The translations under genes were made by a program, and so were the position numbers. Positions 15,544 to 22,058 of a stretch of 26,023 bases of DNA are shown here, in pieces. Every line of letters begins with the position of its first letter. Positions within the stretch are counted from its first letter, which is position 1. The notes under the pieces are model-generated. The model was given only the letters and a program-made list of their open reading frames with translations, had not been told where the DNA came from and did not search any database. Source of the DNA: Akkermansiaceae bacterium UBA1506 (GTDB taxonomy: Bacteria > Verrucomicrobiota > Verrucomicrobiia > Verrucomicrobiales > DEV007); the NCBI GenBank assembly GCA_002323995.1, contig DCQY01000091.1, positions 1 to 26,023 of the forward strand, written 5' to 3'.

Positions 15544-17060
15544 GTCAATCGCCCTCGCAGAGGAACAAATCTGTCATTGTAGTGGGGGGCGGCTTGGGGG
15601 GTCTTTCGGCCGCTGTCTCTTTGCGGGGTGAGGGCTTCGATGTTGAGATCGTCGAAAAAAACGACAAGCTCGGGGGGAAGCTTAATTTGCTCGAGATTGA
15701 TGGCTTCGGCTTTGACCTTGGCCCTTCCATTTTCACCCTGCCTCAATTTTTTGAGAGTCTTTGGGAGCGGGTCGGCAAGAAGATGTCGGACTACGTCGAA
15801 TTAGAGTCCGTTCACCCCCATTGGCGGAACTTTTTTGAAGATGGCATGGTTCTCGATTTGATCGAGGACCCAGCCGGCCAGAAAGAAGAATTCAAAAAGC
15901 TACCCGGAGATCTTGATCACAATTGGGATCAGTTCGAAAAGTTTCTCAAATACGGCCGTGAGCAGTTTAAGCTGTGTGACGAAGGTTATTTCCGTGAGGG
16001 GCTCGATAACGTCTGGGAGATGTTTCGGCACTACGGGTTTTTCAAGATGATGTTCAAGATGGATCATCGGAACACGATGTCCGAATCCATTGCCAGTCAC
16101 ATGGACGACGAATATTTGCGTCGGATCTTCGAGTATTTCATCAAGTATGTGGGATCCTCGGCGCACGATGCTCCCGGCTACATGAACCTGATGCCAATCA
16201 TCCAGTACGATTATGGCCTCTGGTATGTCAAAGGGGGAATGTATAACCTTGCAGTGGGTCTGCGTAACCTGCTCGACGATATCGGTATCCCAGTGCGCTA
16301 TAATTCCGAGGTTGGGACCATTAACCAGTCAGGTAAAGAAGTGACGGGGGTAACCCTTAAAGACGGAACAACTTTGAATTCTGATTATGTGGTTTGTAAC
16401 ATGGAGGTGTTACCCGCTTATAAAAAGCTGTTAAGTGAACCGTTGCCTTTCGTAAAGAAATTGGAAAAATTTGAGCCGGCTTGCTCCGGTCTCGTGATCC
16501 ATCTTGGCACTGATAAGATTTTCCATCAGCTCGCTCATCACAACTTCTTCTACTCGAGGAATCAGAGCAAGCATTTCGATACTGTCTTCCAGAAGGGTGA
16601 GTTACCCGAAGATCCCACGATTTATCTGGTCGCCCCAACGCGGACTGATCCTACCAAGGCGCCCGACGGATGCGACAATATTAAGATTCTTCCTCACATC
16701 CCACCAATCAATCCTGATAAGCCTTACACGCATGAAGACTACATGGCTTTGAAAGATCGCGTTATCGATAAGTTGGAGAGAATGGGCCTGACCGATCTCA
16801 GGAAACACATCATTGTTGAAGACGTTCTCACACCGGTCGATATTGAGCGCATGTATAATTCGAACAATGGATCCATTTATGGCGTGGTTTCGGATTGGAA
16901 AAAGAACCAAGCCTTCAAAGCTCCGAAACAGTCTTCCAAGTATAAGAATCTTTTCTTCACGGGAGGAAGTGTGAACCCCGGTGGCGGGATGCCCATGGTG
17001 ATCTTGTGTGGCCAGAAGGTCGCTGACCGTGTAGTGAAACAGGAGGCTCGAAGCGTGTAA
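15540..17060 (+). CDS. crtP: CrtP-like (CrtNb) terminal-methyl carotenoid oxygenase (CrtI family)
   Basis: Second CrtI-family flavoprotein (506 residues), best read as the oxygenase that converts a terminal methyl of a C30 carotene to an aldehyde. The FAD motif VIVVGGGLGGLSAA is at 12-25 and EKNDKLGGK follows. The C-terminal block is FFTGGSVNPGGGMPMVILCG (472-491). The NPGGGMPMV form matches the CrtP/CrtNb group (HPGGGIP type), while the upstream paralogue has HPGSGLP as in desaturases. The ATG overlaps the upstream stop by four bases (ATGA), indicating translational coupling, and the glycosyltransferase ATG follows 4 nt after its stop. The product would be the substrate of the divergent aldehyde dehydrogenase. 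It could instead be a second desaturase; the C-terminal motif argues against this. Confidence 0.82.
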   Translation: MSQSPSQRNKSVIVVGGGLGGLSAAVSLRGEGFDVEIVEKNDKLGGKLNLLEIDGFGFDLGPSIFTLPQFFESLWERVGKKMSDYVELESVHPHWRNFFEDGMVLDLIEDPAGQKEEFKKLPGDLDHNWDQFEKFLKYGREQFKLCDEGYFREGLDNVWEMFRHYGFFKMMFKMDHRNTMSESIASHMDDEYLRRIFEYFIKYVGSSAHDAPGYMNLMPIIQYDYGLWYVKGGMYNLAVGLRNLLDDIGIPVRYNSEVGTINQSGKEVTGVTLKDGTTLNSDYVVCNMEVLPAYKKLLSEPLPFVKKLEKFEPACSGLVIHLGTDKIFHQLAHHNFFYSRNQSKHFDTVFQKGELPEDPTIYLVAPTRTDPTKAPDGCDNIKILPHIPPINPDKPYTHEDYMALKDRVIDKLERMGLTDLRKHIIVEDVLTPVDIERMYNSNNGSIYGVVSDWKKNQAFKAPKQSSKYKNLFFTGGSVNPGGGMPMVILCGQKVADRVVKQEARSV

Positions 17061-17064
17061 GCGA

Positions 17065-18153
17065 ATGGAAGTCTTCTTATGGAGCTTCCTTGGACTGGGT
17101 ATTATCTGTTGGAGTAGCGGTTGGTTTGTCGCCCTTCGATTTCGAAAAGTGCCAAAAGCTGAGCGCTTTTCTTCGGCAAAGGTGTCGGTTGTGATCCCGG
17201 CAAGGAATGAGGAAGAGAATCTTGTGCGCCTGCTCCCTTCCCTAATGGGACAGGATACACCTCCCCATCAAGTTATCGTCGTTAACGACCAGTCGATTGA
17301 TTGCACGGCGGAGGTCGCTAATGAAGCCGGCGCTAAAGTCATTAACGGAAAATCCTTGCCGGACGGCTGGTTTGGCAAGCCGTGGGCCTGCCATCAAGGA
17401 GCAGAAATAGCAACAGGAGATTGGATCCTCTTTCTCGATGCCGATACGGTGATAGAACCTGGCGGCCTTGGAAGAATTGTGGCTTTGACTGCTGACGAAG
17501 CCAGCGTGCATTCCATTTGTCCATATCACATGGTGAAGAAACCGTATGAGCAGCTATCGGCCTTCTTCAACGCGGTGATGTTACTTGGAATGAATGCCTT
17601 TACGTGGAGGGGTGAAGAGGCCGACCAGATCGGTTTGTTCGGCCAGGCCATGCTTATCTCAAGGAAGCAATACGACGCTGTGGGAGGGCATGAGCCAGTG
17701 CGGCGGGAGGTCCTCGAGAACTTCCACCTTTCAAGACACCTTTCAGAGGCTGGGTTTCGATGTCGCTGTTATCTCGGCAAAGGGACTATATGGATGCGGA
17801 TGTTTCCGAGTGGCATCGAAGACTTGGTGGCAAGTTGGAGTAAAGGGTTCGTGTCTGGAGCCGAAAACACGCCAAAGAGCGCATTGGTGGGTATTTCAAT
17901 ACTGCTTTCCGGTCTCATCATGGGGATGATCTCGCTCGCGTTCTTAACCCTGGCGCCCACTCTAGTGGCTATCTTCTATTCTCTGTGCGTGGTCCAGAGT
18001 TGGTATCTTTTTCGCCACGCTGGAAACTTTAACCCGCTCAGTGCTATTCTCTTTCCTATAGGACTTTGCTTCTACCAGGGACTCTTCTTCCGTGCCTTGA
18101 GTCGCAGAAAAGAAGGCGGAATAGTCGAATGGAAAGGTCGAGATGTTAGTTGA
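17065..18153 (+). CDS. crtQ: CrtQ-like carotenoid-acid glycosyltransferase (GT2)
   Basis: Membrane-bound family 2 glycosyltransferase of 362 residues that probably esterifies a C30 carotenoic acid with a sugar. An N-terminal helix (2-23) is followed by the GT-A domain: VSVVIPARNEEENL (40-53), VNDQSIDCT, GWFGKPWACHQGA (101-113), and the metal-binding LDAD (124-127). Three helices follow at about 274-296, 298-318 and 325-345, and the C-terminus ends in the WKGRDV motif seen in CrtQ proteins. GxPxGWxGKxWAC plus WKGR separates this group from general GT2 enzymes. The hopanoid-associated HpnB proteins are related, but no hopanoid gene is present here and a CrtO-like gene overlaps its end by 11 bp. 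The donor sugar cannot be read from sequence. Confidence 0.85.
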   Translation: MEVFLWSFLGLGIICWSSGWFVALRFRKVPKAERFSSAKVSVVIPARNEEENLVRLLPSLMGQDTPPHQVIVVNDQSIDCTAEVANEAGAKVINGKSLPDGWFGKPWACHQGAEIATGDWILFLDADTVIEPGGLGRIVALTADEASVHSICPYHMVKKPYEQLSAFFNAVMLLGMNAFTWRGEEADQIGLFGQAMLISRKQYDAVGGHEPVRREVLENFHLSRHLSEAGFRCRCYLGKGTIWMRMFPSGIEDLVASWSKGFVSGAENTPKSALVGISILLSGLIMGMISLAFLTLAPTLVAIFYSLCVVQSWYLFRHAGNFNPLSAILFPIGLCFYQGLFFRALSRRKEGGIVEWKGRDVS

Positions 18154-18643
18154 GTTGCCCCCGTGGCTGATCGTGATCTTAAATGTGGTTGCGGTGCCAT
18201 CCATCCATCTGGGTCTTTCGTGGATCTACACACGTCTCCCATCGAGCCGGTTCAAACCAGAATCCTTTCTTTACCGGCTGCGGATGTGGGAGAAGGCAGG
18301 AGCGTTCTACCAATCCTTCTTCGCTATCCGGACCTGGAAAGGTATGCTTCCTGACGCAGCACCGTGGTTTGATGGATTTGCGAAAGGAAACTTCAAGACG
18401 AAGGAACGAAGCTACATTGATCGATTTATCGTGGAGACATGTCGTGGTGAAGAGGCTCATTATGCACAGTTGATTGGGCTGCTGGTCACTGTCATTTGGA
18501 ATCCTTGGCCAATCGCCGGGACAATCATGATTAGTTATGCCTTTCTCTCGAATCTGCCTTGCGTTTTGCTCCAAAGATTTACGAGGGCTCGACTTCGACG
18601 TTTGCTTGCCAATCTCGATAGCATCGAAAGTAATGGCCACTGA
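18143..18643 (+). CDS. crtO: CrtO-like glycosyl-carotenoate acyltransferase
   Basis: Small membrane protein (166 residues) of the staphyloxanthin CrtO family, which transfers a fatty acyl group to the sugar of the glycosyl carotenoic acid. There are helices at about 7-29 and 108-136. The family pattern is visible in order: RMWEKAGAFYQ (47-57), RTWKGMLPD (63-71), RFIVETCRGEEAHY (94-107), with conserved Glu98, Glu103 and His106, then WNPWP and NLPCVLLQRFTRARL (137-151). CrtO here means the Staphylococcus acyltransferase, not the ketolase of the same name. The ATG lies inside the last codons of the glycosyltransferase gene (11-bp overlap), preceded by GGAAAGG as a fair ribosome site. It is the last gene of the operon. 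Confidence 0.85.
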   Translation: MLVELPPWLIVILNVVAVPSIHLGLSWIYTRLPSSRFKPESFLYRLRMWEKAGAFYQSFFAIRTWKGMLPDAAPWFDGFAKGNFKTKERSYIDRFIVETCRGEEAHYAQLIGLLVTVIWNPWPIAGTIMISYAFLSNLPCVLLQRFTRARLRRLLANLDSIESNGH

Positions 18644-18794
18644 TGAATCCGCGCAGACGGTGTGAGGGAACTTAAACCCCGATCCGGTTAAAGGTAATTT
18701 CACCTAAAAAGGGCCAGCGCTCGTTCCTGAACCGTGGACGGGTGGGGCGCGTAGTTCGCGAAACCGCCACTGTTGGTGCACCACCGTTGGTGAA

Positions 18795-19745
18795 TTACTT
18801 GCGGTTGCCGAAAAGGCGCCCGAGCCTTGAGCCTATGGTCTGCTTTGGAGCCACAGTTTCCTGCTCACCTTCACTGCCTCGCTGATCCTGTTGAGTAGAG
18901 GCGGTGCTTCCCACCGCCATGTTGCCGGAATTCTGCTGATTAGACTTGTTGCGATTAAATAATCCAGCACGCTTAGGTTGTTGAGGCTGAGCAGGTGTTT
19001 CGGGTTGCATGTCAGGATCTTCGCTCTCGCGGGTGATGAGTAGTCGGAGGTCGGAAGGGACGTTTTCAACGTAGTCCCAGCTACGAAGAGGAAGGCGCTT
19101 CCCCTCTGCAGTGTATTCTTGCACTTTCCTCCGGATCAGGGTGCCATCGGAAGAGAAAAGATGTTCTTCGGAGAAGCGGCCCAATTGATCATAGTGGTGC
19201 TTGCCGCGGTATTTGAGTTTTCCATTCTCGCCTCCTGCGTAGATCAGGACTTCATCGGGCATGCCTCGCTGATCGAGCGTGATCGAGCGCCGCTGGATCT
19301 CGACGCCGTTTTTGCTGTAGGTGGTTTGCTGCAGGAAACCCTGACCTTCGTTGTGTTCTTGCGATTCGGTGTAGGAACCATCGGAATGGTAAATTGAGCG
19401 ACCCCAGACATCGATATTGAGGTCTTTTTGCTCGCCTATGCGCAGATCATAACGGCTGAACGCTGCTTTTTGAGCATCTGAAATGTAAATATTGGAGGCA
19501 CCATTGAATCGAACCTGTTGGGCTTCAGAAAGAGCAGTATTAGGTGTGACAGTCACATCCCCGCTCCGCGCAGCACCTGCATTCTCCATACCAGCGGGGC
19601 GATTAGCCTCAAAGTGCGCCTGCGCAGAGTCCATGGCTTGCTTATTGTAAGGCGTGTGCCCAGTCGTGGTGCGACTGTGAAATTGGGCAAAAGCGCCCGA
19701 GGTCAGAAGTGACGCTGTAAGAAAACCGCAGAGAAGGCTTTTCAT
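18795..19745 (-). CDS. Exported protein with beta-rich repeats and basic tail, function unknown
   Basis: I do not recognise this 316-residue protein. The ATG at 19745 gives a clean signal peptide (MKSLLCGFLTASLLTSGAFAQ); an ATG at 19808 only adds residues before it. A Gly/Ala/Asn-rich stretch follows to about residue 80. The central part (about 85-215) has short repeating beta-hairpin-like units with the theme aromatic-xx-DG/NG-x-hydrophobic (YHSDGSYTES, YSKNGVEIQ, YDQLGRFSEEHLF, SSDGTLIRR), reminiscent of YD or MORN-like repeats. The tail is Gln/Asn-rich and basic and contains two similar elements, GLFNRNK and RLFGNRK, the second at the very end. That arrangement could bind a negatively charged surface, but this is a guess. 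It lies downstream of trxB on the same strand. Confidence 0.72.
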   Translation of the reverse strand: MKSLLCGFLTASLLTSGAFAQFHSRTTTGHTPYNKQAMDSAQAHFEANRPAGMENAGAARSGDVTVTPNTALSEAQQVRFNGASNIYISDAQKAAFSRYDLRIGEQKDLNIDVWGRSIYHSDGSYTESQEHNEGQGFLQQTTYSKNGVEIQRRSITLDQRGMPDEVLIYAGGENGKLKYRGKHHYDQLGRFSEEHLFSSDGTLIRRKVQEYTAEGKRLPLRSWDYVENVPSDLRLLITRESEDPDMQPETPAQPQQPKRAGLFNRNKSNQQNSGNMAVGSTASTQQDQRGSEGEQETVAPKQTIGSRLGRLFGNRK

Positions 19746-19778
19746 GATGAATCGAACCACCGGAAAGAGTGCGTCAAG

Positions 19779-19811
19779 GTAATGGCTTCGCGGAATCTCG
19801 CAAGCCATTAC
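19779..19811. repeat. 10-bp perfect inverted repeat downstream of trxB
   Basis: GTAATGGCTT (19779-19788) and AAGCCATTAC (19802-19811) are perfect reverse complements around a 13-nt loop that can add three more G-C pairs with one bulge. It lies in the 104-nt gap between the trxB stop and the exported-protein start, both on the minus strand. There is no T-run after the stem on either strand, so it is not a classic terminator. It may stabilise the trxB 3' end or sit in the leader of the next gene. Confidence 0.55.
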
Positions 19812-19849
19812 GGATCTAGACTTGCCTCACCTCAGTTAAGAAGGATGAA

Positions 19850-20785
19850 TTAACCTTCGTTGGCAGCAATATATCGCTCTGCGTCCAGCGCCGCCTGGCA
19901 GCCGTTGCCAGCTGCCGTGATAGCTTGGCGATAAATGTGGTCAGCAACGTCTCCCGCCGAGAAAATACCTTCCACATTTGAAGTGGTGGAGTGGCCTGCC
20001 TGAAGAACGTAGCCGTTTTCGTCGACATCGACGCCGGAACCTTCAAGAAAGGCAGTGTTGGGATCGTGGCCGATGGCGACGAAGACACACTTCACTTCAA
20101 CTTCGGAATCTTCGCCGGAGGCGGTGTTGTGAATTTTCACAGCTCGCATGTGGCCCTCATCGTCGGTGAGGTAATCGGTCACCCGTGAGTTCCAGACCGG
20201 TTCGATCTTGTCATTGGAGAGGACGCGGTCGGCCATGATCTTCGAGGCACGCAGTTCGTCGCGGCGGTGGACTAGATATACCTTGCTTGCAAAACGTGTG
20301 AGGAAGTCTGCCTCTTCGCAGGCAGAGTCGCCGCCACCGATCACGACTACAGGAACATCAGGATAAAACGCACCGTCACAGGTGGCGCAGGACGTGAGGC
20401 CACGTCCAATCAACTCTTTTTCATTCGGGAGGCCGAGATGGCGTGGGCTTGCACCCGTGGCAATGATAACAGTCTTTGACTGGTAATTTTTTCCACCAGC
20501 AGTTGTGAGAGTGAAATCACCGTCCGCGTTTTTCTCGACGGAGTTTACCATTTCGTATTCAACCCGGGTCCCGAACTTTTCGGCTTGTTGCTGCATCCGC
20601 ATCATGAGATCCGGACCCATGACGCCTTCGGGGAAACCAGGAAAATTTTCCACATCGGTCGTAGTGGTCAGCTGGCCTCCCGGTTGTTCACCGGCTAGAA
20701 CGAGTGGTTTGAGATTGGCGCGGGCGGTGTAGATCGCTGAAGTCCAGCCGGCGCAGCCGGTTCCAATGATAATGACGTTCTCCAT
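19850..20785 (-). CDS. trxB: Thioredoxin reductase (NADPH)
   Basis: FAD enzyme that passes electrons from NADPH to thioredoxin in the cytosol; 311 residues, the normal size. The FAD motif is at 5-13 (IIIGTGCAG), the NADPH motif VIGGGDSACEEA at 148-159 with HRRDELRAS at 173-181, and the redox-active disulfide CATC at 133-136. The C-terminal FAD block is IFSAGDVADHIYRQAITAAGNGCQAALDA. The motif GTGCAG has Cys11 where most have Pro (GSGPAG). The start was set at the ATG at 20785 because the FAD strand begins at residue 3; the longer frame from 20821 adds 12 residues. An intrinsic terminator for the upstream flavoprotein gene separates it from that gene, so trxB probably has its own promoter. Confidence 0.97.
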   Translation of the reverse strand: MENVIIIGTGCAGWTSAIYTARANLKPLVLAGEQPGGQLTTTTDVENFPGFPEGVMGPDLMMRMQQQAEKFGTRVEYEMVNSVEKNADGDFTLTTAGGKNYQSKTVIIATGASPRHLGLPNEKELIGRGLTSCATCDGAFYPDVPVVVIGGGDSACEEADFLTRFASKVYLVHRRDELRASKIMADRVLSNDKIEPVWNSRVTDYLTDDEGHMRAVKIHNTASGEDSEVEVKCVFVAIGHDPNTAFLEGSGVDVDENGYVLQAGHSTTSNVEGIFSAGDVADHIYRQAITAAGNGCQAALDAERYIAANEG

Positions 20786-20825
20786 GGCGCGGAATGTGTC
20801 TGGTTTTGGTTGGGTAATCAATCGT

Positions 20826-20853
20826 AAAAATGCCGCAGTTTGCTTTAGCGGCA
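20826..20853 (-). terminator. Intrinsic terminator of the renalase-like gene
   Basis: On the minus strand TGCCGC (20853-20848) and GCGGCA (20836-20831) form a 6-bp GC-rich stem with an 11-nt loop, followed directly by five T (plus-strand A-run at 20826-20830). It lies between the stop of the renalase-like gene (20880) and the trxB start (20785), so it should end the upstream transcript. Confidence 0.75.
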
Positions 20854-20879
20854 GTTCGTTCGTGGGTTAAAATACGAAC

Positions 20880-21920
20880 TCAGGTGTGAGCGAGGATTCG
20901 TTTGGCGGCGTTAAGACCGGTTTGAAGCGCTCCTGGGACGCGTCCTTTGCCGACGAAGGCGTCGCCGGCGAAATAGAGACCAATCTCGGAGGCACTGGCG
21001 GTGTCTTCAATCTTAGCTCCTCCGTCCGGGTGAGCGTAGCGCCAGCGCTGGGTATCAGCCCAGTGGAGCGTTGGTAAATTGTTACCAAGGAGAGAATTCA
21101 CGGATTCGTAGGCTGCTGCGATGATTGAGGGAGGAGAATCTTCTTGGTGTGTGGCACTCCACTTGGGATTCATCTGAGCAATGAAGAGACTTTCACCTGC
21201 AGGAACATGCCCTTGTTTCTGGCCCTCGTTACTCAGCCAGGCAAGACGATGCTTTCGATCGGTATTAATCATGGCATAAGCATCCCCCGGCAGAGCGAGT
21301 GTTGCGTTGAAGTTGAGCATGACCGAGAATTGAACGTGGTAAGGGACATTTTCGAGCACGCTGATCATGTCAGGCAACAGACCGGGGGAGGCCTCGCTAT
21401 TTTTGAGTAGGTCTACTGACTGCGGGGCGGGGGGAGTCAAAAGGACTTTATCAAATGGGCCGTGAGAGGTGTTGCCGGCTTCTTCTAGTGTCCAGTGTGT
21501 TTTGTTGTGGTAGAGCCCCGTGATGAGGGACTCCCGTTGCATCGCAAAATTACCAGCGTCAATAAGGAGTTTACCTAAGGTGCTGATTCCACTGCGATAA
21601 GTCCATTTCGCGGACGCATTCTGCTTGGGATCACCCGGAGCATGGTGCCCGTTTGCGTCGAACGTCCAGATGTCTCCTGCGATGCGGCAAAGGTCATTGT
21701 GCGGCAGTGTTCTGAAAATAAGTTCCGCAACCTCGTTTGACTCCGGTTTGAAATAGTTCGCCCCATAGTCGTAGCGACACCCGTTTCGGGATCGAGATGC
21801 GGCACGACCAGAAACTCCACGGCTTTTTTCAAAGACGCAGACTTCATGGCCTTTTTTCGAAAGTTGAAACGCGGCTGCCAGTCCTGAGGCTCCCGCGCCG
21901 ACGATGGCGATGCGTGACAT
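20880..21920 (-). CDS. Renalase-like FAD/NAD(P)-dependent amine oxidase family protein
   Basis: Flavoprotein of 346 residues from the ATG at 21920, where the Rossmann motif begins at once (MSRIAIVGAGASGLAAAF, GxGxxG at 8-13), followed by the FEKSRGVSGRAASR element. An in-frame start at 21992 would add 24 unlikely residues. The C-terminal FAD block is LYFAGDAFVGKGRVPGALQTGLNAAKRIL. WRYAHP, just before it, and the overall size fit the renalase-like group, which oxidises off-path forms of NAD(P)H or unknown amines. The substrate cannot be settled here. It is unrelated in sequence pattern to the two CrtI-family genes of this window. It ends in a terminator ahead of trxB. Confidence 0.82.
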   Translation of the reverse strand: MSRIAIVGAGASGLAAAFQLSKKGHEVCVFEKSRGVSGRAASRSRNGCRYDYGANYFKPESNEVAELIFRTLPHNDLCRIAGDIWTFDANGHHAPGDPKQNASAKWTYRSGISTLGKLLIDAGNFAMQRESLITGLYHNKTHWTLEEAGNTSHGPFDKVLLTPPAPQSVDLLKNSEASPGLLPDMISVLENVPYHVQFSVMLNFNATLALPGDAYAMINTDRKHRLAWLSNEGQKQGHVPAGESLFIAQMNPKWSATHQEDSPPSIIAAAYESVNSLLGNNLPTLHWADTQRWRYAHPDGGAKIEDTASASEIGLYFAGDAFVGKGRVPGALQTGLNAAKRILAHT

Positions 21921-22058
21921 GTGGCGTGAGCAGTTACGCGCCTCGTTGCCGTCTCGGCCGCAGAGTAGCGAACTAAAATCACCAAATAACAATCAACAGA
22001 ATTGGGTCATCGAAACGAACCGTGTCAGCTTGGTTAAAAGTCTCGCCTAAAACGAATC

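Noticed and set aside
17065..18153. Hopanoid-type HpnB glycosyltransferase as the identity of the GT2 gene
   Set aside because: Related motifs exist, but the overlapping CrtO-like gene and the two upstream CrtI-family genes favour the carotenoid CrtQ role, and no hopanoid gene is present.
18179..18703. 174-codon minus-strand frame opposite the crtO-like gene
   Set aside because: The plus-strand protein matches the CrtO pattern over its length; the antisense translation has no features.
18644..18794. Convergent gap with short CACCA/TGGTG stem (18779-18792) considered as a terminator
   Set aside because: The stem is 5 bp with no T-run on either strand, and similar TTGGTG copies nearby make the pairing ambiguous; the 151-nt gap shows nothing else convincing.
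19270..19290. Short direct repeat TGATCGAGCG twice in tandem
   Set aside because: Two copies only, inside a coding region and encoding ordinary residues; no sign of an iteron or CRISPR-type array.
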